From Protonemura montana (lineage: Eukaryota; Arthropoda; Insecta; Plecoptera; Nemouridae): DNA of 64,000 nucleotides. Below are positions 1-12,613 of the stretch, one piece after another. Made by a program: the position numbers and the translations under genes. The notes under the pieces are model-generated. The model did no database searches. It was not told the DNA's origin and saw only the letters and a program-made list of their open reading frames with translations. Where the stretch lies: assembly GCA_947568835.1 (NCBI GenBank), contig CANOQG010000007.1:3906001-3970000 (forward strand), given 5' to 3'. The stretch's first letter is position 1. Every line of letters begins with the position of its first letter.

Positions 1-24
1 GGACATAGGGCAGGACATGGGGCA

Positions 25-2707
25 GGCCATGTTGCAGGACATGGGGCAGGACATAAGACATAGGGCAGGACAGGGGGAGGACATGGAGCAGGACATGGGG
101 CATTACATGGGGCAGGACATAAGACAGGACATAGGGCAGGACATGGGGCAGGACATGGGGCAGGACATGGGGCAGGACATGGGACATGGGGCAAGACATG
201 GGGCAGGACATGAGGCAGGACATGGGGCAGGACATGGGGCAGGACATGGGGCAGGACATGGGGTAGGACATGGGGCAGGAAATGGGACAGGACAAGGGGC
301 AGGACATGGGGCAGGACATGGGACATGGAACAGGACATGGGACAGGACATGGGACATGGGGCAGGACATGGAGCAGGACATGGAGCAGGACATGGGACAG
401 GACATAGGGCAGGACATGGGGCAGGACATAGGGCAGGACATGGGGCAGGACATGGGGCAGGACATGGGGCAGGACCTGGGGCATGACATGGGACATGGGG
501 CAGGACATGGGGCAGGACATGGAGCAGGAAATGGGGCAGGACATGGGGCAGGACATAGGGCAGGACATGAGGCAGGACATGGGGCAGGACATGGAGCAGG
601 ACATGGGACATGACATGGGACAGGACATGGGACAGGACATAGGGCAGGACATGGGGCAGGACATGGGGCAGGACATAGGGCAGGACATGGGGCAGGACAT
701 GGGGCAGGACATGGGGCAGGACATGGGGCAGGACATGGGGCAGGACATGAGGCAGGACATGGGACATGGGGCAAGACATGGGGCAGGACATGGAGCAGGA
801 CATGGGGCAGGACATGGGGCAGGACATAGGGCAGGACATGGGGCAGGACATGGGACAGGACATATGGCAAGACATGGGGCAGGACATGTGGCAGGACATG
901 GGGCAGGACATGGGACAGGACATAGGGAAGGACATGGGGCAGGACATGGGGCAGGACATGGAGCAGGACATGGGACATGGGGCAAGACATGGGGCAGGAC
1001 ATGGGGCAGAACATGGGGCAGGACATGGGGCAGGACACGGGGCAGGACATGGGGCAGGACATGAGGCAGGACATGGGACATGGGGCAAGACATGGGGCAG
1101 GACATGGAGCAGGACATGGGGCAGGACATGGGGCAGGACATAGGGCAGGACATGGGGCAGGACATGGGACAGGACATATGGCAAGACATGGGGCAGGACA
1201 TGTGGCAGGACATGGGGCAGGACATGGGACATGGGGCTGGACAGGGGAAGGACATGGAGCAGGACATGGGGCAGGACATGGGGCAGGACATGGGGCAGGA
1301 CATGGGACAGGACATAGGGAAGGACATGGGGCAGGACATGGGGCAGGACATGGAGCAGGACATGGGACATGGGGCAAGACATGGGGCAGGACATGGGGCA
1401 GAACATGGGGCAGGACATGGGGCAGGACACGGGGCAGGACATGGGGCAGGACATGGGGCAGGAAATAGGACAGGACAAGGGGCAGGACATGAGGCAGGAC
1501 ATGGGACATGGGGCAGGACATGGGGCAGGGCATGGGGCATGACATGGGGCAGGACATGGGACAGGACATGGGGCAGGACATGGGGCAGGACATGGGACAT
1601 GGGGCAGGACATGGGGCAGGACATGGAGCAGGACATGGGACAGGACATAGGGCAGGACATGGGTTAGGACATAGGGCAGGACATGGGGCAGGACATGGGG
1701 CAGGACATGGGGCAGGACATAGGTTTAGGACATGGGGCAGGACATGAGGCAGGACATGGGACAGGACATGGGGCAGGACATGGGGCAGGACATGGGACAG
1801 GACATAGGGCAGGACTAGGGGCAGGACATGGGGCAGGACATGGGGCAGGACATGGGACAGGACATATGGCAGGACATGGGGCAGGACATGGGGCAGGACA
1901 TGGGGCAGGAAATGGGGCAGGACATGGGACATGGGGCAGGACATGGAGCAGGACATGGGGAAGGACAAGGGGCAGGACATGGGGCAGGACATAGGGCAGG
2001 ACATGGGGCAGGACATGGGGCAGGACATGGGGCAGGACATGGGACATGGGGCAAGACATGGGGCAGGACATAGGGCAGGACATGGGGCAGGACATGGGGC
2101 AGGACATGGGACAAGACATAGGGCAGGACATGGGGCAGGACAAGGGGCAGGACATGGGGCAGGACATGGGACATGGGGCAGGACAGGGGGAGGACATGGA
2201 GCAGGACATGGGCAGGACATGGGGCAGGACATGGGACAGGACATAGGGAAGGACATGGGGCAGGACATGGGGCAGGACATGGGGCAGGACATGGGGCAGG
2301 ACATGGGGCAGGAAATGGGACAGGACAAAGGGCAGGACATGGGGCAGGACATGGGACATGGGGCAGGACATGGGGCAGGACATGGGGCATGACATGGGGC
2401 AGGACATGGGACAGGACATGGGGCAGGACATGGGGCAGGACATGGGGCAGGACATGGGGCAGGACATGAGGCAGGACATTGGACAGGACATGGGGCAAAA
2501 CATGGGGCAGGACATGGGACAGGACATGGGACAGGACATGGGGCAGGACATGGGGCAGGACATGGGGCAGGACATGGGACATGAGGCAGGACAGGGGGAG
2601 GACATGGAGCGGGACATGGGGCAGGACATGGGGCAGGACATGGAGCAGGATATGGGGCAGGAAATGGGGCAGGACATGGGACAGGACATAGGGCAGGACA
2701 TGGGGCA
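25..2707. repeat. Type A sub-repeat, 2,683-bp version
   Basis: Measured from one CCATGTTG landmark to the next. It equals the 2,368-bp sub-repeat plus one extra 314-bp segment (766 and 1,080 carry the same variant order) plus 1 bp. The extra base lies in an AGGTTTAGG monomer at about 1,721-1,729, where other copies read AGGGCAGG. Confidence 0.8.
766..1393. repeat. 314-bp tandem duplication with CATATGG monomers
   Basis: The order GGGCAAGAC, GGAGCAGG, ATAGGG, CATATGGCAAGAC, CATGTGGC starts at about 766 and again at 1,080, 314 bp apart. The second copy is interrupted after CATGTGGC by an insertion of 78 bp carrying GGGCTGGACAGGGGAAGG. Confidence 0.8.
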
Positions 2708-5075
2708 GGCCATGTTGCAGGACATGGGGCAGGACATAAGACATAGGGCAGGACAGGGGGAGGACATGGAGCAGGACATGGGGCATTACATGGGGCAGGA
2801 CATAAGACAGGACATAGGGCAGGACATGGGGCAGGACATGGGGCAGGACATGGGGCAGGACATGGGACATGGGGCAAGACATGGGGCAGGACATGAGGCA
2901 GGACATGGGGCAGGACATGGGGCAGGACATGGGGCAGGACATGGGGTAGGACATGGGGCAGGAAATGGGACAGGACAAGGGGCAGGACATGGGGCAGGAC
3001 ATGGGACATGGAACAGGACATGGGACAGGACATGGGACATGGGGCAGGACATGGAGCAGGACATGGAGCAGGACATGGGACAGGACATAGGGCAGGACAT
3101 GGGGCAGGACATAGGGCAGGACATGGGGCAGGACATGGGGCAGGACATGGGGCAGGACCTGGGGCATGACATGGGACATGGGGCAGGACATGGGGCAGGA
3201 CATGGAGCAGGAAATGGGGCAGGACATGGGGCAGGACATAGGGCAGGACATGAGGCAGGACATGGGGCAGGACATGGAGCAGGACATGGGACATGACATG
3301 GGACAGGACATGGGACAGGACATAGGGCAGGAGATGGGGCAGGACATGGGGCAGGACATAGGGCAGGACATGGGGCAGGACATAGGGCAGGACATGGGGC
3401 AGGACATGGGGCAGGACATGGGGCAGGACATGAGGCAGGACATGGGACATGGGGCAAGACATGGGGCAGGACATGGAGCAGGACATGGGGCAGGACATGG
3501 GGCAGGACATAGGGCAGGACATGGGGCAGGACATGGGACAGGACATATGGCAAGACATGGGGCAGGACATGTGGCAGGACATGGGGCAGGACATGGGACA
3601 TGGGGCTGGACAGGGGAAGGACATGGAGCAGGACATGGGGCAGAAAATGGGGCAGGACATGGGGCAGGACATGGGACAGGACATAGGGAAGGACATGGGG
3701 CAGGACATGGGGCAGGACATGGAGCAGGACATGGGACATGGGGCAAGACATGGGGCAGGACATGGGGCAGAACATGGGGCAGGACATGGGGCAGGACACG
3801 GGGCAGGACATGGGGCAGGACATGGGGCAGGAAATAGGACAGGACAAGGGGCAGGACATGAGGCAGGACATGGGACATTGGGCAGGACATGGTGCAGGGC
3901 ATGGGGCATGACATGGGGCAGGACATGGGACAGGACATGGGGCAGGACATGGGGCAGGACATGGGACATGGGGCAGGACATGGGGCAGGACATGGAGCAG
4001 GACATGGGACAGGACATAGGGCAGGACATGGGTTAGGACATAGGGCAGGACATGGGGCAGGACATGGGGCAGGACATGGGGCAGGACATAGGGCAGGACA
4101 TGGGGCAGGACATGAGGCAGGACATGGGACAGGACATGGGGCAGGACATGGGGCAGGACATGGGACAGGACATAGGGCAGGACTAGGGGCAGGACATGGG
4201 GCAGGACATGGGGCAGGACATGGGACAGGACATATGGCAGGACATGGGGCAGGACATGGGGCAGGACATGAGGCAGGAAATGGGGCAGGACATGGGACAT
4301 GGGGCAGGACATGGAGCAGGACATGGGGAAGGACAAGGGGCAGGACATGGGGCAGGACATAGGGCAGGACATGGGGCAGGACATGGGGCAGGACATGGGG
4401 CAGGACATGGGACATGGGGCAAGCCATGGGGCAGGACATAGGGCAGGACATGGGGCAGGACATGGGGCAGGACATGGGACAAGACATAGGGCAGGACATG
4501 GGGCAGGACATGGGGCAGGACATGGGGCAGGACATGGGACATGGGGCAGGACAGGGGGAGGACATGGAGCAGGACATGGGCAGGACATGGGGCAGGACAT
4601 GGGACAGGACATAGGGAAGGACATGGGGCAGGACATGGGGCAGGACATGGGGCAGGACATGGGGCAGGACATGGGGCAGGAAATGGGACAGGACAAAGGG
4701 CAGGACATGGGGCAGGACATGGGACATGGGGCAGGACATGGGGCAGGACATGGGGCATGACATGGGGCAGGACATGGGACAGGACATGGGGCAGGACATG
4801 GGGCAGGACATGGGGCAGGACATGGGGCAGGACATGAGGCAGGACATTGGACAGGACATGGGGCAAAACATGGGGCAGGACATGGGACAGGACATGGGAC
4901 AGGACATGGGGCAGGACATGGGGCAGGACATGGGGCAGGACATGGGACATGAGGCAGGACAGGGGGAGGACATGGAGCGGGACATGGGGCAGGACATGGG
5001 GCAGGACATGGAGCAGGATATGGGGCAGGAAATGGGGCAGGACATGGGACAGGACATAGGGCAGGACATGGGGCA
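2708..5075. repeat. Type A sub-repeat, 2,368 bp
   Basis: Landmark-to-landmark distance is exactly 2,368 bp. Variant order around 1,828, 1,931, 2,046, 2,358 and 2,479 recurs at 4,196, 4,299, 4,414, 4,726 and 4,847, a constant step of 2,368. It has a single copy of the 314-bp segment, unlike the preceding unit. Confidence 0.85.
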
Positions 5076-6820
5076 GGCCATGTTGCAGGACATGGGGCAG
5101 GACATAAGACATAGGGCAGGACAGGGGGAGGACATGGAGCAGGACATGGGGCATTACATGGGGCAGGACATAAGACAGGACATAGGGCAGGACATGGGGC
5201 AGGACATGGGGCAGGACATGGGGCAGGACATGGGACATGGGGCAAGACATGGGGCAGGACATGAGGCAGGACATGGGGCAGGACATGGGGCAGGACATGG
5301 GGAAGGACATGGGGTAGGACATGGGGCAGGAAATGGGACAGGACAAGGGGCAGGACATGGGGCAGGACATGGGACAAGGAACAGGACATGGGACAGGACA
5401 TGGGACATGGGAAAGGACATGGGGCAGGACATGGAGCAGGACATGGGACAGGACATAGGGCAGGACATGGGGCAGGACATAGGGCAGGACATGGGGCAGG
5501 ACATGGGGCAGGACATCGGGCAGGACATAGGGCAGGACATGGGGCAGGACATGAGGCAGGACATGGGACAGGACATGGGGCAGGACATGGGGCAGGACAT
5601 GGGACAGGACATAGGGCAGGACTAGGGGCAGGACATGGGGCAGGACATGGGGCAGGACATGGGACAGGACATGGGGCAGGACATGGGGCAGGACATGTGG
5701 CAGGACATGGGGCAGGACATGGGGCAGGACCTTGGGCAGGAAATGGGGCAGGACATGGGACATGGGGCAGGACATGGAGCAGGACATGGGGCAGGACAAG
5801 GGGCAGGACATGGGGCAGGACATAGGGCAGGACATGGGGCAGGACATGGGGCAGGACATGGGGCAGGACATGGGACATGGGGCAAGACATGGGGCAGGAC
5901 ATAGGGCAGGACATGGGGCAGGACATGGGGCAGGACATGGGACAAGACATAGGGCAGGACATGGGGCAGGACATGGGGCAGGACATGGGGCAGGACATGG
6001 GACATGGGGCAGGACAGGGGGAGGACATGGAGCAGGACATGGGGCAGGACATGGGGCAGGACATGGGACAGGACATAGGGAAGGACATGGGGCAGGACAT
6101 GGGGCAGGACATGGGGCAGGACATGGGACATGGGGCAAGACATGGGGCAGGACATGGGGCAGGACATAGGGCAGGACATGGGGCAGGTTATGGGGCAGGA
6201 AATGGGACAGGACAAAGGGCAGGACATGGGGCAGGACATGGGGCAGGACATGGGGCAGGACATAGGGCAGGACATGGGGCAGGACATGGGGCAGGACATG
6301 GAGCAGGACATGGGACATGACATGGGACAGGACATGGGGCAGGACATGGGGCAGGACATGGGGCAGGACATGGGGCAGGACATAGGGCAGGACATAGGGC
6401 AGGACATGGGGTAGGACATGAGGCAGGACATGGGACAGGACATGGGGCAGGACATGGGGCAGGACATGGGACAGGACATAGGGCAGGACATAGGGCAGGA
6501 CATGAGGCAGGACATGGGACAGGACATGGGGCAGGACATGGGGCAGGACATGGGACAGGACATAGGGCAGGACTAGGGGCAGGACATGGGGCAGGACTTG
6601 GGGCAGGACATGGGACAGGACATGGGGCAGGACATGGGGCAGGACATGGAGCAGGACATGGGACATGACATGGGACAGGACATGGGACAGGACATAGGGC
6701 AGGACATGGGGCAGGACATGGGGCAGGACATAGGGCAGGACATGGGGCAGGACATGGGGCAGGACATGGGGCAGGACATGGGGCAGGACATGGGGCAGGA
6801 CATGAGGCAGGACATGGGAC

Positions 6821-7870
6821 ATGGGGCAAGACATGGGGCAGGACATGGAGCAGGACATGGGGCAGGACATGGGGCAGGACATAGGGCAGGACATGGGGCA
6901 GGACATGGGACAGGACATATGGCAAGACATGGGGCAGGACATGTGGCAGGACATGGGGCAGGACATGGGACAGGACATAGGGAAGGACATGGGGCAGGAC
7001 ATGGGGCAGGACATGGAGCAGGACATGGGACATGGGGCAAGACATGGGGCAGGACATGGAGCAGAACATGGGGCAGGACATGGGGCAGGACATGGAGCAG
7101 AACATGGGGCAGGACATGGGGCAGGACACGGGGCAGGACATGGGGCAGGACATGAGGCAGGACATGGGACATGGGGCAAGACATGGGGCAGGACATGGAG
7201 CAGGACATGGGGCAGGACATGGGGCAGGACATAGGGCAGGACATGGGGCAGGACATGGGACAGGACATATGGCAAGACATGGGGCAGGACATGTGGCAGG
7301 ACATGGGGCAGGACATGGGACAGGACATAGGGAAGGACATGGGGCAGGACATGGGGCAGGACATGGAGCAGGACATGGGACATGGGGCAAGACATGGGGC
7401 AGGACATGGAGCAGAACATGGGGCAGGACATGGGGCAGGACATGGAGCAGAACATGGGGCAGGACATGGGGCATGACACGGGGCAGGACATGGGGCAGGA
7501 CATGAGGCAGGACATGGGACATGGGGCAAGACATGGGGCAGGACATGGAGCAGGACATGGGGCAGGACATGGGGCAGGACATAGGGCAGGACATGGGGCA
7601 GGACATGGGACAGGACATATGGCAAGACATGGGGCAGGACATGTGGCAGGACATGGGGCAGGACATGGGACATGGGGCTGGACAGGGGAAGGACATGGAG
7701 CAGGACATGGGGCAGGACATGGGGCAGGACATGGGGCAGGACATGGGACAGGACATAGGGAAGGACATGGGGCAGGACATGGGGCAGGACATGGAGCAGG
7801 ACATGGGACATGGGGCAAGACATGGGGCAGGACATGGGGCAGAACATGGGGCAGGACATGGGGCAGGACA
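6821..7870. repeat. 350-bp tandem triplication with CATATGG monomers
   Basis: The segment seen as a 314-bp duplication elsewhere starts here at 6,821, 7,171 and 7,521, a 350-bp step. The extra 36 bp per copy is three monomers: the AGCAGAACATGG variant occurs twice per copy instead of once (about 7,050 and 7,086; 7,400 and 7,436). A private GCATGACACGG change marks the second copy near 7,473. This is the only three-copy version in the window. Confidence 0.85.
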
Positions 7871-10671
7871 CGGGGCAGGACATGGGGCAGGACATGGGGC
7901 AGGAAATAGGACAGGACAAGGGGCAGGACATGGGGCAGGACATGGGGCAGGACATAGGGCAGGACATGGGGCAGGACATGAGGCAGGACATGGGACAGGA
8001 CATGGGGCAGGACATGGGGCAGGACATGGGACAGGACATAGGGCAGGACTAGGGGCAGGACATGGGGCAGGACATGGGGCAGGACATGGGACAGGACATA
8101 TGGCAGGACATGGGGCAGGACATGGGGCAGGACATGGGGCAGGAAATGGGGCAGGACATGGGACATGGGGCAGGACATGGAGCAGGACATGGGGAAGGAC
8201 AAGGGGCAGGACATGGGGCAGGACATAGGGCAGGACATGGGGCAGGACATGGGGCAGGACATGGGGCAGGACATGGGACATGGGGCAAGACATGGGGCAG
8301 GACATAGGGCAGGACATGGGGCAGGACATGGGGCAGGACATGGGACAAGACATAGGACAGGACATGGGGCAGGACATGGGGCAGGACATGGGGCAGGACA
8401 TGGGACATGGGGCAGGACAGGGGGAGGACATGGAGCAGGACATGGGCAGGACATGGGGCAGGACATGGGACAGGACATAGGGAAGGACATGGGGCAGGAC
8501 ATGGGGCAGGACATGGGGCAGGACATGGGGCAGGACATGGGGCAGGAAATGGGACAGGACAAAGGGCAGGACATGGGGCAGGACATGGGACATGGGGCAG
8601 GACATGGGGCAGGACATGGGGCATGACATGGGGCAGGACATGGGACAGGACATGGGGCAGGACATGGGGCAGGACATGGGGCAGGACATGGGGCAGGACA
8701 TGAGGCAGGACATTGGACAGGACATGGGGCAAAACATGGAGCAGGACATGGGACAGGACATGGGACAGGACATGGGGCAGAACATGGGGCAGGACATGGG
8801 GCAGGACATGGGACATGAGGCAGGACAGGGGGAGGACTTGGAGCGGGACATGGGGCAGGACATGGGGCAGGACATGGAGCAGGATATGGGGCAGGAAATG
8901 GGGCAGGACATGGGACAGGACATAGGGCAGGACATGGGGCAGGCCATGTTGCAGGACATGGGGCAGGACATAAGACATAGGGCAGGACAGGGGGAGGACA
9001 TGGAGCAGGACATGGGGCATTACATGGGGCAGGACATAAGACAGGACATAGGGCAGGACATGGGGCAGGACATGGGGCAGGACATGGGGCAGGACATGGG
9101 GCAGGACATGAGGCAGGACATTGGACAGGACATGGGGCAAAACATGGGGCAGGACATGGGACTGGACATGGGGCAGGACATGGGGCAGGACATGGGGCAG
9201 GACATGGGGCAGGACATGGGACATGAGGCAGGACAGGGGGAGGACATGGAGCGGGACATGGGGCAGGACATGGGGCAGGACATGGAGCAGGACATGGGGC
9301 AGGAAATAAGGCAGGACATGGGACAGGACATAGGGCAGGACATGGGGCAGGACATGAGGCAGGACATGGGGCAGGACATAAGACATAGGGCAGGACAGGG
9401 GGAGGACATGGAGCAGGACATGGGGCATTACATGGGGCAGGACATAAGACAGGACATAGGGCAGGACATGGGGCAGGACATGGGGCAGGACATGGGACAT
9501 GGGGCAAGACATGGGGCAGGACATGAGGCAGGACATGGGGCAGGACATGGGGCAGGACATGGGGCAGGACATGGGACATAGGGCAGGACAGGGGGAGGAC
9601 ATGGAGCAGGACATGGGGCAGGACATGGGGCAGGACATAAGACAGGACATAGGGCAGGACATGGGGCAGGACATGGGGCAGGACATGGGGCAGGACACGG
9701 GACATGGGGCAAGACATGGGGCAGGACATGGGGCAGGACATGGGGCAGGACATGGGGCAGGACATAGGGCAGGACATGGGGTAGGACATGAGGCAGGACA
9801 TGAGACAGGACATGGGGCAGGACATGGGGCAGGACATGGGACAGGACATATTGCAGGACATTGGGCAGGACATGGGGCAAAACATGGGGCAGGACATGGG
9901 ACAGGACATGGGGCAGGACATGGGGCAGGACATGGGGCAGGACATGGGGAAGGACATGGGACATGAGGCAGGACAGGGGGAGGACATGGAGCAGGACATG
10001 GGGCAGGACATGGGGCAGGACATGGGGCAGGACATGGGACAGGACATAGGGCAGTACATGGGGCAGGACATGAGGCAGGACATGGGGCAGGACATGGGAC
10101 ATAGGGCAGGACAGGGGAAGGACATGGAGCAGGACATGGGGCAGGACATGGGGCAGGACATAAGACAGGACATAGGGCAGGACATGGGGTAGGACATGGG
10201 GCAGGACATGGGGCAGGACATGGGACATGGGCAAGACATGGGGCAGGACATGGGGCAGGACATGGGGCAGGACATGGGGCAGGACATGGGGCAGGACATG
10301 GGACATGGGGCAGGACATGGGGCAGGACATGGGGCAGGACATGGGGCAGGACATGGGGCAGGACATGGGGCAGGACATAGGGCAGGCCATGGTGCAGGAC
10401 ATGGGGCAGGACATGGAGCAGGACATGGGACATGACATGGGACAGGACATGGGGCAGGACATGGCGCAGGACATGGGGCAGGACATGGGGCAGGACATGG
10501 GGCAGGACATAGGGCAGGACATGGGGTAGGACATGAGGCAGGACATGGGACAGGACATGGGGCAGGACATGGGGCAGGACATGGGACAGGACATAGGGCA
10601 GGACATGGGGCAGGACATGGGGCAGGACATGGGGCAGGACATGGGGCAGGACATGAGGCAGGACATGGGAC

Positions 10672-11299
10672 ATGGGGCAAGACATGGGGCAGGACATGGA
10701 GCAGGACATGGGGCAGGACATGGGGCAGGACATAGGGCAGGACATGGGGCAGGACATGGGACAGGACATATGGCAAGACATGGGGCAGGACATGTGGCAG
10801 GACATGGGGCAGGACATGGGACAGGACATAGGGAAGGACATGGGGCAGGACATGGGGCAGGACATGGAGCAGGACATGGGACATGGGGCAAGACATGGGG
10901 CAGGACATGGGGCAGAACATGGGGCAGGACATGGGGCAGGACACGGGGCAGGACATGGGGCAGGACATGAGGCAGGACATGGGACATGGGGCACGACATG
11001 GGGCAGGACATGGAGCAGGACATGGGGCAGGACATGGGGCAGGACATAGGGCAGGACATGGGGCAGGACATGGGACAGGACATATGGCAAGACATGGGGC
11101 AGGACATGTGGCAGGACATGGGGCAGGACATGGGACATGGGGCTGGACAGGGGAAGGACATGGAGCAGGACATGGGGCAGGACATGGGGCAGGACATGGG
11201 GCAGGACATGGGACAGGACATAGGGAAGGACATGGGGCAGGACATGGGGCAGGACATGGAGCAGGACATGGGACATGGGGCAAGACATGGGGCAGGACA
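10672..11299. repeat. 314-bp tandem duplication with CATATGG monomers (block copy 2)
   Basis: Counterpart of 766-1,393 at an offset of 9,906 bp, with starts at 10,672 and 10,986. A private GGGCACGACATGG monomer marks the start of the second copy near 10,990. Confidence 0.8.
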
Positions 11300-12613
11300 T
11301 GGGGCAGAACATGGGGCAGGACATGGGGCAGGACACGGGGCAGGACATGGGGCAGGACATGGGGCAGGAAATAGGACAGGACAAGGGGCAGGACATGAGG
11401 CAGGACATGGGACATGGGGCAGGACATGGGGCAGGGCATGGGGCATGACATGGGGCAGGACATGGGACAGGACATGGGGCAGGACATGGGGCAGGACATG
11501 GGACATGGGGCAGGACATGGGGCAGGACATGGAGCAGGACATGGGACAGGACATAGGGCAGGACATGGGTTAGGACATAGGGCAGGACATGGGGCAGGAC
11601 ATGGGGCAGGACATGGGGCAGGACATAGGTTTAGGACATGGGGCAGGACATGAGGCAGGACATGGGACAGGACATGGGGCAGGACATGGGGCAGGACATG
11701 GGACAGGACATAGGGCAGGACTAGGGGCAGGACATGGGGCAGGACATGGGGCAGGACATGGGACAGGACATATGGCAGGACATGGGGCAGGACATGGGGC
11801 AGGACATGGGGCAGGAAATGGGGCAGGACATGGGACATGGGGCAGGACATGGAGCAGGACATGGGGAAGGACAAGGGGCAGGACATGGGGCAGGACATAG
11901 GGCAGGACATGGGGCAGGACATGGGGCAGGACATGGGGCAGGACATGGGACATGGGGCAAGACATGGGGCAGGACATAGGGCAGGACATGGGGCAGGACA
12001 TGGGGCAGGACATGGGACAAGACATAGGGCAGGACATGGGGCAGGACATGGGGCAGGACATGGGGCAGGACATGGGACATGGGGCAGGACAGGGGGAGGA
12101 CATGGAGCAGGACATGGGCAGGACATGGGGCAGGACATGGGACAGGACATAGGGAAGGACATGGGGCAGGACATGGGGCAGGACATGGGGCAGGACATGG
12201 GGCAGGACATGGGGCAGGAAATGGGACAGGACAAAGGGCAGGACATGGGGCAGGACATGGGACATGGGGCAGGACATGGGGCAGGACATGGGGCATGACA
12301 TGGGGCAGGACATGGGACAGGACATGGGGCAGGACATGGGGCAGGACATGGGGCAGGACATGGGGCAGGACATGAGGCAGGACATTGGACAGGACATGGG
12401 GCAAAACATGGGGCAGGACATGGGACAGGACATGGGACAGGACATGGGGCAGGACATGGGGCAGGACATGGGGCAGGACATGGGACATGAGGCAGGACAG
12501 GGGGAGGACATGGAGCGGGACATGGGGCAGGACATGGGGCAGGACATGGAGCAGGATATGGGGCAGGAAATGGGGCAGGACATGGGACAGGACATAGGGC
12601 AGGACATGGGGCA

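Larger units (their letters stand above)
690..10595. repeat. Type A higher-order block, copy 1
   Basis: This block of about 9.9 kb is repeated by the next one: variant order here reappears 9,906 bp downstream up to about 7 kb, then 9,520 bp downstream to its end. The 386-bp change is explained by an extra local duplication near 6.8-7.5 kb in this copy. Diagnostic variants are CATATGG and CATGTGG monomers, seen only in type A blocks, and a CCATGTTG variant at 2,708, 5,076 and 8,942. The left edge is where the match to copy 2 fails, near 677-690. Private differences from copy 2 include AGAAAATGG near 3,643 and a CTTGGG monomer near 5,732, so the two copies have diverged slightly. Confidence 0.85.

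Noticed and set aside
60..110. CAGGGGGAGG 11-bp unit as a Shine-Dalgarno-like site before ATG
   Set aside because: It is a recurrent variant monomer; every monomer has a purine run before ATG, so the resemblance has no meaning.
1660..1672. Telomere-like GGGTTAGG (also near 4,032, 11,566, 13,938 and 48,310)
   Set aside because: Single isolated variant monomer (GGGCAGG changed to GGTTAGG) copied with its block; never tandem.
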